Assembly (NCBI GenBank): GCA_016200325.1
Contig: JACQEZ010000016.1
Coordinates: 124,001 to 188,000 of the forward strand
Length of the DNA: 64,000 nucleotides
Direction of reading: 5' to 3'
Source of the DNA: Candidatus Manganitrophaceae bacterium
GTDB lineage: Bacteria; Nitrospirota; Nitrospiria; SBBL01; Manganitrophaceae
A program made the position numbers and the translations under genes. Position 1 is the stretch's first letter. Each line of letters opens with the position of its first letter. Under the pieces are notes generated by a model. That model was given only the letters and a program-made list of their open reading frames with translations. It ran no database searches and had not been told where the DNA came from. Positions 13,789 through 22,399 of the stretch are shown piece after piece.

Positions 13789-16368
13789 TCATTTTCCGAC
13801 CGAGACCGATACCTTCGAGAGGCTCACCTTTCCACGCTCGGTATAAACGGCGCGGCTCTTCGGATCGGTCGACACCGGCAGAAGCCGTTTGATCTCCATC
13901 CCGAAATGTTCCGGAAAGAGGAGGGTGCCGGTCGCCAGTTTTTTGCTGAATTTCACCGGAGCTTGAACCGCCCCGCCGCCGTCGGCGGAGAGCTCAACCA
14001 CCTCCCCCTCTTCCAGGCCGAGCCGCTCCCCATCGTCGGGGTGCATCAACACCGCTTCCTTCGGGAAGAGGCCGAGCAGCCCGCTTGCGTAGGTCGACGT
14101 CTTTCCGGAGTGGAAGAGGATTTGCCCGATCTGCAGGTCGAAATGTCCGTTGGTTGCCGCAGGCGCCGGGACCGTCCCCTGGCTTCTCGCCGACGAACCG
14201 TAGGCGGCGATCTTGGCCGAGAGCCCCTCCGGTGAGGAAGCGGGCCATCCGGCCGGCAGCGCCATGACGATCTCTCTCCAGATCGCATCGGCATCTTTAT
14301 AATTGAATGATTCGGCTTCTCCGAGCTTGTTTCCAATCAGCGAGAAGATCTCCCAATCGGGCTTGGCATTGCCAAGCGGCTCGATCGCTTTCCGAACCTT
14401 CTGGATCTCCCCTTCGTGATTGGTGAACCGCCCTTCCTTCTCAGCATAGCTTGTCGCCGGAAGAATGATGTGGGCCAGCGCCGTCGTCTCGTTCGGGAAG
14501 AGATCTTGGCAGATCAGCAGATCGACTTTGCGGAGCGCCTCTTCGACCTTTTTTTGCGGAAGCGAGCGGAGGAGATTTTCTCCGACGAGGTAGAGCGCTT
14601 TGATCTCTCCCCGCGCCGCGGCATCGATCATCTCCGAGAGGGTGAGTCCGCCGGCGGGTGCTGCGGCCAATCCGGGGAGGTATTCGGTGCTCCCCCCCAT
14701 CTCTATCGCCCCTTGCGCATTGTTCTCCTTCGCCAAAGCGAGAATCCCCGAACCCGGCTTGTTGACCTGACCGGCCAACATCGCCAGCTCCGCGAGCGCC
14801 ACCGTATTCCGATAGCCGTTCTCGCTTCGGATGATCGCCCGGCCGAAGATCAACACGCCGCGCTTTGCCCCGGCATAGAGGGCGGCCGCGGACTTATAAA
14901 TCGACTCGGGGACACCGGTGACCGCTTCAATCTGCCCGAATGAGATCCCTGCGACCGACTGTTTGACCTTCTCGACAAAGGCCGCCGACGCGGAGAGGGG
15001 AGCGCCTCCTTCGACCAGCGCTTTGGTCAGGCCGAGGATCGCCGTCGCCTCGCTCCCCATTTTGATCTGAAGGTGATGGGTTGCGTGCCGCGGGAGGTGG
15101 CTTCGATAGGCGTCGCTCTGCCGGTTGAAGGCGTCGACCGCAATCAGCTTCGCCCCCCGCTTTTTGATCGCTTCTTTGACCTTGAGGCCGGTGATCGGAT
15201 TCGACTCGGTCATCTCGCCGGCAAAGACGAGAAGGACATCGGCTTCGATAATATCTTCATAGCGGGCGAGCCGGGTCGTCCCAAAAACGTCGTTGAGGCC
15301 GGAGACGGCGTTGATATGTCCATAGCGGGCGCCGCTGTCTATATTTTGCGTGCCGATCACCTTCCGCATCAATTTTTGGAAAAGATAGATCTCCTCGTTC
15401 GTGCAGTGGGCCGAGATTACCCCGCCGATCGCCTGCGGACCATATTGCGCTTTGATCTGTTTGAGGCCGGCGACGATCTTGTCGGTCGCCCCCTCCCAGG
15501 TCGTCTGCAGCAGCCGGTCTTGAAGCCGGACGGTCGGGCGGGCGAGCCGATCGGGATGATTGATCGTCCCATATCCGAAGAAGCCGCGGGCGCAGAGATC
15601 CCCCTCGTTTCGGCCGGTCCCCAGCTCCGAGCTGACCCGCTTCACGTCGTCTTTCACCGCCTCGATCGTCATCAGGCAGCCGTCGCCGCAGTAGTTGCAG
15701 ATCGTTTCGGTCTTCTTCAACTGCCAGGGGCGATAGTCGTACATCGCAAGCCGGCTGGTGAGCGCGCCGACCGGACAGATCTGGATGCAGCCGCCGCAAA
15801 ATTCACAATCGAGCTCATGCTGCGCAAAGGCGCCGATCTGGTGGTGGCTGCTCCGGTCGATCGAGCCGAGCGCGTTCGAATCGATGACTTCATCACAATA
15901 TCGAACACAGCGGAGACAGGAAACACAGCGGTTCATCTCTTTTTCGACGAGCGGTCCAAAGTAGGTCTTTTCAAAAACGCGTTTTTCTTCGGTGAAACGG
16001 CTCGTGGTCGGAGAATATTGGTGGGCGAAGTCTTGGAGCTGACACTCTCCCCCCTGATCACATTCGGGACAGTCGAGCGGGTGGTTGCCGAGGAGGAACT
16101 CCATCACGCCGAACTGGGCATCTTGTACACGGGGAGAATTCGATAAGACGACCATTCCTTCGGTGGCGGGGGTGCTGCAGGAGGTCTGCAGCTTCGGCAT
16201 CTTCTCGATCTCGACGAGGCACATCCGGCAATTCGCATCGGGCTTGAGCTTCGGATGATAACAGAAATGCGGGATCTCGATCCCCGCCTTCTTCGCCGCC
16301 TCGATCAGAAGGGTCCCCTTCTCGACCTCGATCTCGACCCCATTAAATTTAATCTTGACCTTGCTCAT
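13789..16368 (-). CDS. nuoG: NADH-quinone oxidoreductase subunit G
   Basis: The 859-residue iron-sulfur subunit has these parts in order: an N-terminal [2Fe-2S] domain (HFCYHPKL, NCRMC, TSCSTP; N1b), the His-Cys motif LDCPECDQGGEC (N5), and two 4Cys motifs CVSCLRCVRYC and CEFCGGCIQICPVG. A molybdopterin-oxidoreductase-like domain follows, opening with CNYCGDGC and a fourth Cys exactly 27 residues later (LCARG). That matches the CxxCxxxCx27C ligands of cluster N7, which many lineages have lost. The C-terminal third is the usual degenerate MopB plus dinucleotide-binding-like region. A 124-base gap separates it from nuoF. Confidence 0.96.
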   Translation of the reverse strand: MSKVKIKFNGVEIEVEKGTLLIEAAKKAGIEIPHFCYHPKLKPDANCRMCLVEIEKMPKLQTSCSTPATEGMVVLSNSPRVQDAQFGVMEFLLGNHPLDCPECDQGGECQLQDFAHQYSPTTSRFTEEKRVFEKTYFGPLVEKEMNRCVSCLRCVRYCDEVIDSNALGSIDRSSHHQIGAFAQHELDCEFCGGCIQICPVGALTSRLAMYDYRPWQLKKTETICNYCGDGCLMTIEAVKDDVKRVSSELGTGRNEGDLCARGFFGYGTINHPDRLARPTVRLQDRLLQTTWEGATDKIVAGLKQIKAQYGPQAIGGVISAHCTNEEIYLFQKLMRKVIGTQNIDSGARYGHINAVSGLNDVFGTTRLARYEDIIEADVLLVFAGEMTESNPITGLKVKEAIKKRGAKLIAVDAFNRQSDAYRSHLPRHATHHLQIKMGSEATAILGLTKALVEGGAPLSASAAFVEKVKQSVAGISFGQIEAVTGVPESIYKSAAALYAGAKRGVLIFGRAIIRSENGYRNTVALAELAMLAGQVNKPGSGILALAKENNAQGAIEMGGSTEYLPGLAAAPAGGLTLSEMIDAAARGEIKALYLVGENLLRSLPQKKVEEALRKVDLLICQDLFPNETTALAHIILPATSYAEKEGRFTNHEGEIQKVRKAIEPLGNAKPDWEIFSLIGNKLGEAESFNYKDADAIWREIVMALPAGWPASSPEGLSAKIAAYGSSARSQGTVPAPAATNGHFDLQIGQILFHSGKTSTYASGLLGLFPKEAVLMHPDDGERLGLEEGEVVELSADGGGAVQAPVKFSKKLATGTLLFPEHFGMEIKRLLPVSTDPKSRAVYTERGKVSLSKVSVSVGK

Positions 16369-16441
16369 GTCTTAAATACCCATCCCAGATAAGGAGCGCC
16401 TTAAAACTTTTTCTATCTTTAATTACTGAATGACTGCCTGC

Positions 16442-16462
16442 TGAAGCATCTCGCCCGCTTCA
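16442..16462 (-). other. Small hairpin in the nuoF-nuoG gap
   Basis: The 124-base gap between nuoF and nuoG holds a 6-bp stem (TGAAGC/GCTTCA at 16442-16447 and 16457-16462, 9-base loop) and a weaker overlapping dyad at about 16463-16482. No T-run follows. It could be a processing or stability element; nothing else is visible in the gap. Confidence 0.3.
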
Positions 16463-16492
16463 ACGTTTCGGGAACGACGTTTAACCGAATGC

Positions 16493-17800
16493 CTAATGCG
16501 ATCCCGCCATCACGAGCGCGGCGTTGGGACGGAACGGGCAGCGCCGCTCCTGAATGTGCGCCTCGTATTCTTCCCTAAAATGCTTCAGCGTCGAGAGGAC
16601 CGGCGAGATTTCGGCGTCGCCGAAGGCGCAGACGGTCCGCCCTTCGATCCGCTTGGAGAGGCTCACCAGCAAGGCCAGGTCTTCCATCCGGCCCTGTCCG
16701 ATCTCGATCCGGCGCAAGATATTCAAGAGCCAGCCGCTCCCCTCGCGACAGGGGGTGCATTTGCCGCACGACTCGTGATTGAAGAACTCCATCAGGTTCA
16801 TCGCCGCCCAGACCATGCAGGTGTCTTGATCCATCACCGTCACCGCCCCCGATCCGAGCATCGAGCCGGCCTGGGCGATCGATTCAAAATCCATCTTCGT
16901 ATCGAGATGGGCCTCGGTCAAAAACGGCGCCGACGCACCGCCGGGGATGATCGCCTTCAGCCGCTTGTCGCCGCGGATTCCCCCGGCATGCTCATAGATC
17001 ATCTCCCGAAGCGAAATTCCCATCGGAACTTCATAATTGCCGGGCCGCTTCACATGCCCGCTGACGCAGAAAACACGCATCCCGGTGCTCTTCTGCGTGC
17101 CGAGCGCCGCGTACCATTCCGGGCCGCGGTTGATGATGTAAGGGATGTTCGCCAGAGTCTCGACGTTGTTCACCACGGTCGGCTTCTGGTAAAGGCCATG
17201 GGTCGCCGGAAAGGGGGGCTTGGTTCTCGGCTTCCCCCGCTTTCCCTCAACCGATTCCAACAGCGCCGTCTCCTCGCCGCAGATATAGGCGCCCGCGCCC
17301 CGATGGAGCACGACGTCCAGATCGAACCCGGTTCCGAAGAGATTCTTCCCAAAGAGCTTTGCCGCATAGGACTCTTCGATCGCCCGTTGAATAATCTCCG
17401 CCCCGAGGTCGAACTCCCCTCGAATATAGATGTAGGCATTGTGTGAGCCGATCGCATAACAGGCGATCCCGATTCCTTCCAACATTTGGTGCGGATCGTT
17501 CTCAATCAGCTGGCGGTCTTTATAGGTTCCCGGCTCGCTTTCGTCGGCATTGCAGCAGAGGTACTTCGGCCCGGGATGGTCTTTCGGGATAAAGCTCCAC
17601 TTCATTCCGGTCGGGAAACCGGCCCCGCCCCGTCCGCGCAGGCCCGACTTCTTGACGATGTCGATCACCTCCGCCGGCGGAATCCCCTTGAGGACCTTCT
17701 CGAAGGCGGTATAGCCGCCGGTCTGGCGGTATTGATCGAGCGTCCCGGTGTATCCGGGCTGGGACATGTTCTTCAGCAAAATCGGTTCGTACTTCGGCAT
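16493..17800 (-). CDS. nuoF: NADH-quinone oxidoreductase subunit F (NADH/FMN-binding)
   Basis: The 435-residue entry subunit oxidises NADH. It carries the NADH/FMN-binding GLRGRGGAGFPTGMKWSF, the FMN segment YLCCNADESEPGTYKDR, and the N3 cluster ligands ESCGKCTPCREG with a distant Cys in VCAFGDAEISP. The ATG at 17800 overlaps the nuoE stop (TGATG), so translation is coupled. The TTG three bases upstream is unlikely to be used. Length is normal. Confidence 0.97.
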   Translation of the reverse strand: MPKYEPILLKNMSQPGYTGTLDQYRQTGGYTAFEKVLKGIPPAEVIDIVKKSGLRGRGGAGFPTGMKWSFIPKDHPGPKYLCCNADESEPGTYKDRQLIENDPHQMLEGIGIACYAIGSHNAYIYIRGEFDLGAEIIQRAIEESYAAKLFGKNLFGTGFDLDVVLHRGAGAYICGEETALLESVEGKRGKPRTKPPFPATHGLYQKPTVVNNVETLANIPYIINRGPEWYAALGTQKSTGMRVFCVSGHVKRPGNYEVPMGISLREMIYEHAGGIRGDKRLKAIIPGGASAPFLTEAHLDTKMDFESIAQAGSMLGSGAVTVMDQDTCMVWAAMNLMEFFNHESCGKCTPCREGSGWLLNILRRIEIGQGRMEDLALLVSLSKRIEGRTVCAFGDAEISPVLSTLKHFREEYEAHIQERRCPFRPNAALVMAGSH

Positions 17801-18339
17801 CAAGACTTCCCTCCCAGCACCGGCAGCTGAAACGGCCCGGTGGCCAAGGCGCTCTTCCCCTCCCGTCGGAGATCGTCCAAGATCCGGTCGATCTTCTCGG
17901 AGGTGAGATTCTCATAATAACGGTTGTTGATCTGCATCATCGGCCCGGTCCCGCAGGAGGCGAGACACTCGACCAGCCGCAGGCTGAAAACGCCGTCGGG
18001 GGTCGTCTCTCCGACCTTGATTCCGAGTCGATCTTGAAGATGCTCGATGACCGATCCGGCGCCGACCAGCGCGCAGGAGAGGGTTTTGCAGACTTGGATC
18101 AGATGCTTCCCGACCGGCTTTAAATTAAAGAGGGTATAAAAGGTCGCGACATCATAGACCTGGACCGGGGTGAGTTCCAACAGCTCGGCGACATCGATCA
18201 TGGCCGCCTCGGAGAGATAGCCGACCTCGTTCTGAGCGACCCGAAGCGCCGCGAGCAGCACCGACCGCTTGTCCGGATATTTGGGAAACTCCGCCTCGAT
18301 GGCGGCCTTGGCTTTTTCAGAAAGAACTTTGAGTCTCAT
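17800..18339 (-). CDS. nuoE: NADH-quinone oxidoreductase subunit E
   Basis: The 179-residue thioredoxin-fold [2Fe-2S] subunit binds cluster N1a with two motifs, CKTLSC (C-x4-C) and CLASC (C-x3-C). The N-terminal helical domain contains LPVKPIY-type sequence adapted as LTPVQVYDVATFYTLFNLKPVGKH. It pairs with NuoF, whose start codon overlaps this stop codon. Confidence 0.97.
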   Translation of the reverse strand: MRLKVLSEKAKAAIEAEFPKYPDKRSVLLAALRVAQNEVGYLSEAAMIDVAELLELTPVQVYDVATFYTLFNLKPVGKHLIQVCKTLSCALVGAGSVIEHLQDRLGIKVGETTPDGVFSLRLVECLASCGTGPMMQINNRYYENLTSEKIDRILDDLRREGKSALATGPFQLPVLGGKS

Positions 18340-18374
18340 CTATTTTTCTCTTAAACTCCGCAATCCGCACTCGC

Positions 18375-19649
18375 CTATCTGTCACATTCTCCCATCACGA
18401 TGTCGTAGGTGCCGAAAATGGTGACGATGTCGGCGATCATGTAACCCCGCGCCATGTGATCGAACGCCCCCATATGGATAAAAGAGGGGGGACGGATCCG
18501 CAACCGGTACGGTTTGTTTCCTCCCATGCTCCGGATATAAAAGCCGAGCTCCCCCTTCGGGGCTTCCGTTCCGCAGTAGACCTCTCCCTCCGGCACGTCG
18601 AAGCCGCGGGTGGCGATCATGAAGTGATGGATCAGGCTCTCCATGTCGGTGAGGATCTTGTCGCGCGGCGGATAGGTGATCATCGGGAGATCGGCCATGA
18701 ACGGCCCCGGCGGCAGCCGGTCCAGACACTGCTTGACGATCTTTGCGCTCTGCCGCATCTCCTCGACCCGGATCCAATAACGGTCGTAGGTGTCGCCGTT
18801 TTTCCCGAGCGGGACCTCCCATTCGACCTTGTCGTAGACCCCATACGGCTCGGCCTTCCGGATGTCGTAGTTGACCCCCGACCCGCGCAAGGGGGGTCCG
18901 GTCAGGCTGAAGTTGATCGCATCTTCCGCCGAAATCAGGGCGATTCCTTTGGTTCGGGCGATCCAGATCCGATTGGTTTCAAGGAGGGCGTTATATTCAA
19001 TTACCTTTTCGGGAAAGGTCTCCAAAAATTTGTAAAGCCGGTCGATGATCTCCGAGGTGAAATCACGATCGACCCCGCCGACGCGGTAATAGCTCATCGT
19101 GAGGCGCGCGCCGCAGATTAGTTCAAAGAGATCAAGCAACACCTCCCGCTCTCGGAAGGTGTAGAAGAAGACGGTCATCGCGCCGACGTCGAGCGCCTGG
19201 GTGCCGAGCCAAAAGAGATGGCCGGCGATCCGCTGGACTTCCGCGACAATGGTCCGGATATATTCCGCCCGCTCCGGCACCTGGACCTGAAGGAGCTTCT
19301 CCACCGTCCGGACGAAGGCATAGTTGTTCGTCATCGCACAGACGTAGTCAAGCCGGTCGGTCAGGGGGATAATCTGGGTATAGGTCGAGTTCTCCGCGAG
19401 CTTCTCGACGCCCCGGTGAAGGTAGCCGAGATGAGGGGTCGCCTTGACGATCGTCTCTCCTTCCAGCTCAAGGACGATTCGGAGCACCCCATGGGTCGAG
19501 GGATGCTGCGGCCCCATGTTGAGGAGCATGTCCTCGATCCGCTTTACCCCCTTCTCCGGGGTGAGGTCTTGATCGAACTCATCCTCATCGTTGTAAGGGG
19601 CGATCTGGGGGAGCGCCTCGATTTTTTTACTTTCCTGGGTTTCTTCCAT
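18375..19649 (-). CDS. nuoD: NADH-quinone oxidoreductase subunit D (49-kDa type)
   Basis: The 424-residue subunit forms the quinone site with NuoB. It has NMGPQHPSTHGVLR, HLGYLHRGVEKLAE, DIGAMTVFFYTFREREVL and the C-terminal DIVMGECDR. The arginine in HRGVEKL (R79) aligns with bovine 49-kDa Arg85, the residue dimethylated by NDUFAF7, whose homologue is encoded just upstream of the operon. An N-terminal acidic extension of about 35 residues is longer than in many homologues. C and D are separate genes here. Confidence 0.96.
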   Translation of the reverse strand: MEETQESKKIEALPQIAPYNDEDEFDQDLTPEKGVKRIEDMLLNMGPQHPSTHGVLRIVLELEGETIVKATPHLGYLHRGVEKLAENSTYTQIIPLTDRLDYVCAMTNNYAFVRTVEKLLQVQVPERAEYIRTIVAEVQRIAGHLFWLGTQALDVGAMTVFFYTFREREVLLDLFELICGARLTMSYYRVGGVDRDFTSEIIDRLYKFLETFPEKVIEYNALLETNRIWIARTKGIALISAEDAINFSLTGPPLRGSGVNYDIRKAEPYGVYDKVEWEVPLGKNGDTYDRYWIRVEEMRQSAKIVKQCLDRLPPGPFMADLPMITYPPRDKILTDMESLIHHFMIATRGFDVPEGEVYCGTEAPKGELGFYIRSMGGNKPYRLRIRPPSFIHMGAFDHMARGYMIADIVTIFGTYDIVMGECDR

Positions 19650-19681
19650 TGTTCTATCTCAGATAAACGCTTGGATAAACG

Positions 19682-20173
19682 TTATTCTTGCTCTAAAAAC
19701 TCAAAGGTATCCCGCCAGCCTCTCCCCTCGACCGGGAAATCTTTCCGAAGGGGGAAACCTTCATCATAATCTTCGGTCATCAAGATCCGGCGGAGATCGG
19801 GATGGTTGTTGAAGACAATCCCCATCATATCGTAGACCTCGCGCTCCATAAAATCGGCCCCCTTCCAAATGCCGGTGACCGAATCGATTGTGCAATCCTC
19901 CTCGGGAACGCGTGCTTTGATCCGGATCCGATGGTTTCGGCTCACGGAATAAAATTGATAAATCATCTCAAACCGCGGCGTTTCATTGGGAAAATCGACC
20001 GAACAGATATCGGTGATCATGACAAAAGAAAGCTCCGGCGTGTCATGGAGAAACCGGCAGACTTCGACCACTTTTTCCCGCTTGATTGAGAGGGAGAGCT
20101 CCCCGAGCGCCTCCTTCGCTTCCACGAAGGCCTCCGGGAATTGCGCTTCAATTTTCTGGGCAATCGGATGCAT
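19682..20173 (-). CDS. nuoC: NADH-quinone oxidoreductase subunit C (30-kDa type)
   Basis: The 163-residue hydrophilic subunit packs against NuoD. The signature ERREVYDM-type segment is present as FMEREVYDMMGIVFNNHPDLRRILMTEDYDEGFPLRKDFPVEGR. It is short but complete. The ribosome site in front is weak. A 54-base gap separates it from nuoB. Confidence 0.96.
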   Translation of the reverse strand: MHPIAQKIEAQFPEAFVEAKEALGELSLSIKREKVVEVCRFLHDTPELSFVMITDICSVDFPNETPRFEMIYQFYSVSRNHRIRIKARVPEEDCTIDSVTGIWKGADFMEREVYDMMGIVFNNHPDLRRILMTEDYDEGFPLRKDFPVEGRGWRDTFEFLEQE

Positions 20174-20227
20174 ATTCTTTAATTAATGGAGGCAAGGGTG
20201 GAAACGCCTCATCCCCGCGAAGCCGGT

Positions 20228-20707
20228 TTATTTGGTAAAAACCTTTTGTTCCATGATTTTTTCCTGAAGCCGTAAGATCCCCGCGAACAGGGCTTCAGGA
20301 CGGGGCGGGCAGCCTGGGACGTAGATATCGACGGGTACGAACCGATCGACCCCCTGCACCACGCTGTAGCTATTATAGATATTCCCCGAGGTGGCGCAGG
20401 AGCCCATCGAAATCACATACCGCGGTTCCGGCATCTGGTCGTAAATTCGTCGGATCACCGGGGCCATCTTGCGACAGACCGTTCCGGCCACGATCATCAG
20501 GTCGGATTGCCGTGGAGAGGCCCGGAAAACGCCGGCTCCAAACCGGTCGATATCGTACCGGGAGGAAACCGAGGCGATCATCTCGATCGCACAACACGCA
20601 AGCCCGAATGTCATCGGCCATAAGGCCGATTTCCGAGCCCAATTCACCAAGGAGTCGAGTGAGGCGGTGACGATGTTCGACTCAAACTGACGATCCATCA
20701 ATCCCAT
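20228..20707 (-). CDS. nuoB: NADH-quinone oxidoreductase subunit B
   Basis: The 159-residue subunit binds terminal cluster N2, with ligands in LACCAIEM (adjacent cysteines), [10 protein letters not shown] and [12 protein letters not shown] chose ATG 20707 ([11 protein letters not shown]), the common family start. ATG 20698, overlapping the nuoA stop as TGATG, is also possible, and ATG 20728 is unlikely. Either preferred start overlaps nuoA and implies coupled translation. Confidence 0.96.
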   Translation of the reverse strand: MGLMDRQFESNIVTASLDSLVNWARKSALWPMTFGLACCAIEMIASVSSRYDIDRFGAGVFRASPRQSDLMIVAGTVCRKMAPVIRRIYDQMPEPRYVISMGSCATSGNIYNSYSVVQGVDRFVPVDIYVPGCPPRPEALFAGILRLQEKIMEQKVFTK

Positions 20708-21069
20708 TCCAGGGCTCCTTTTTTCCAAGCATAGAAATAGCCGACGAAAAGAATCGCCAAGAAAACAATCATTTCAATCAGAGCAAAAAGACCCAGCTTT
20801 TGGAAAGCCACCGCCCAGGGGTAAAGAAAGACCACTTCGATATCAAAGATCACAAAGAGCATGGCAATCATATAATAGCGGAGGGGGAACATCTGCCGCG
20901 CATCGGTGAGGGGGTGAATGCCGCTCTCATATGCATATAGCTTCTCTTTGTAAGGCTTGCTGGGACGAACGAGGTATCCGATTAAAATGGTGACCGCGCC
21001 GAAGCCGAATGCAATGGCGATAAATACAACGATTGGCAGGTAATTGACAGGGATAAGGTCGGTCGACAC
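20698..21069 (-). CDS. nuoA: NADH-quinone oxidoreductase subunit A
   Basis: The 123-residue, three-helix subunit has the conserved loop [20 protein letters not shown] (the ND3 loop near the quinone channel) and [12 protein letters not shown]. The start is GTG at 21069 behind AGGAGA. A strong promoter directly upstream makes it the first gene of the nuo operon proper. Confidence 0.96.
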   Translation of the reverse strand: MSTDLIPVNYLPIVVFIAIAFGFGAVTILIGYLVRPSKPYKEKLYAYESGIHPLTDARQMFPLRYYMIAMLFVIFDIEVVFLYPWAVAFQKLGLFALIEMIVFLAILFVGYFYAWKKGALEWD

Positions 21070-21080
21070 CGTTGTCTCCT

Positions 21081-21105
21081 AAACCTCCACAAAGACAGTA
21101 GGTTT
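21081..21105. promoter_or_regulatory. Inverted repeat overlapping the nuo transcription start
   Basis: The arms AAACCT (21081-21086) and AGGTTT (21100-21105) are perfect complements separated by 13 bases, covering about -3 to +21 of the predicted nuo message. Position suits a repressor operator; a leader hairpin is the alternative. Confidence 0.4.
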
Positions 21106-22277
21106 CACATAATAAAGAAGAAAAAAATTAATGTCAAGAGCTTAAAAAAAGGTTTAAATTGGAGTCCCTCCAACGATATCCCCGGCGGGATATTTTTCCC
21201 TTGGATCAATAATTTGAAGACCCCTCCCATCCGCTCCGGCGCCATCAGCTGCTTCATGGCGATGAACTCTTTCTTCGCCTCTTCCGACCGATCCATCTCC
21301 GCCGCATACCGCTCCATCCGCTGCGCGATTCCCAGTCCCATTAAAAAATGGGTCTGGTCGGTGAAACCGATCACCGAGAGACCGACCGACTCCCCCGCCT
21401 TGGCGAGCGAGGTAAAATCGACATGTGCCGTCATATCCTGCTCGCCGATATGATCATAGGGTGCTTCATTCGTTTGGTGGCGGTAGTAGCAGAGGAAGGT
21501 TCCTCGGGGCCGACGGGGGGTATAGAGCACCTCCGCCGGGTAGCCGTAATCGATCGTGACCAAAAACCCTCGATCGATTGCCCGACCAATCCGACCGATC
21601 CAGTCAAGCCCATCCAGGTTAATTTCGATTTCGGTCGGCCGGTCGAACTCAACAGCCAGCCTTCCCAAATAATCGAGGAGTCTCTGAGTGGAAGGAGGGC
21701 CGAGCGTTTCGACAAAGCGGCCTTCTTTGAAATCGACGTAGATCTCCTGAATTGCGGCCCCTTCGATTCGGAGACGATGCACCGGCATGGCATCGATCAG
21801 CTCATTCGAGAAGACGATGCCGGTCAGATTGCTCGGGACTTCTTCCTCCCACTCCACCCGGTCAGGGAAACGCGGCCTCAGCCGTTCGATCTGTTTTTCG
21901 CGAAGCGCGGGACTCTTTTCCACAATGATATAGCGGAGCTGATTGAAAAAAAGAGGAGACGCCTGCTGGAGCGCGGTGAGGATGTCGGCACAAAGGGTTC
22001 CTTTTCCGGCGCCGATTTCGACCCAGGTAAAACCGCTTCCGTCGTCCCCCAAGGCGAGCGACATTTGCAAAAACTGTTTTGCGAGGAGCTCCCCAAAAAT
22101 CGGATGGACGGAGCTGCTGGTGTAGAAATCGCCCCGGGGACCGATCTTCTCTCCGGCCGACGTGTAGTAGCCGAATTCCGGATGATAGAGCGCCGTTTCC
22201 ATAAAGCGTACAAAAGGGATCGGTCCTTTCTTTGTGATCTCCTCGCGCAGGATGGCGACCAGCTCCGGTTTCGACAT
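21105..22277 (-). CDS. MidA/NDUFAF7-family SAM-dependent protein methyltransferase
   Basis: The 390-residue class I methyltransferase is of the MidA family. It has YTSAGEKIGPRGDFYTSSSVHP near the N-terminus, SAM motif I WVEIGAGKGTLCADIL, and SNELIDAMPVHRL. In mitochondria NDUFAF7 dimethylates an arginine of the 49-kDa complex I subunit and is needed for assembly. Lying 35 bases ahead of nuoA on the same strand, this homologue very likely acts on NuoD; that function is inference. The C-terminus ends in a phenylalanine run encoded by the T-tract that also serves as the nuo promoter spacer. No good ribosome site precedes the ATG. Confidence 0.85.
   Translation of the reverse strand: MSKPELVAILREEITKKGPIPFVRFMETALYHPEFGYYTSAGEKIGPRGDFYTSSSVHPIFGELLAKQFLQMSLALGDDGSGFTWVEIGAGKGTLCADILTALQQASPLFFNQLRYIIVEKSPALREKQIERLRPRFPDRVEWEEEVPSNLTGIVFSNELIDAMPVHRLRIEGAAIQEIYVDFKEGRFVETLGPPSTQRLLDYLGRLAVEFDRPTEIEINLDGLDWIGRIGRAIDRGFLVTIDYGYPAEVLYTPRRPRGTFLCYYRHQTNEAPYDHIGEQDMTAHVDFTSLAKAGESVGLSVIGFTDQTHFLMGLGIAQRMERYAAEMDRSEEAKKEFIAMKQLMAPERMGGVFKLLIQGKNIPPGISLEGLQFKPFFKLLTLIFFFFIM
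21109..21137 (-). promoter_or_regulatory. nuo operon promoter inside the 3' end of the methyltransferase gene
   Basis: Minus-strand TTGACA (21137-21132), a 17-base T-rich spacer and TATTAT (21114-21109) predict a start near 21102, 33 nt before the nuoA GTG. Confidence 0.7.
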
Positions 22278-22283
22278 GGCATC

Positions 22284-22312
22284 ACTTTACCGGAAACGAT
22301 AAAAGGAATCAA
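22284..22312 (-). promoter_or_regulatory. Candidate promoter of the methyltransferase gene
   Basis: Minus-strand TTGATT (22312-22307), a 17-base spacer and TAAAGT (22289-22284) are weak matches. The predicted start falls at the ATG (22277), so the message might be leaderless. Confidence 0.35.
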
Positions 22313-22377
22313 ATTCACCTCTCACCTCAGAAATGTTTCTACATTTATTTCATGATTTCATCCGGGACCGGCAAAAG

Positions 22378-22386
22378 TGTTATAAT
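22378..22386 (+). promoter_or_regulatory. Extended -10 promoter of the barrel protein gene
   Basis: TGTTATAAT is a perfect extended -10 element (TGnTATAAT) without a clear -35. The predicted start near 22393 leaves a leader of only about 7 nt. Confidence 0.55.
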
Positions 22387-22399
22387 GAGCTAAGCCAAA

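Noticed and set aside
15073-17446. Plus-strand open frames of 357 and 316 codons opposite nuoG and nuoF
   Set aside because: They are antisense shadows of well-conserved genes, with no recognisable protein character.
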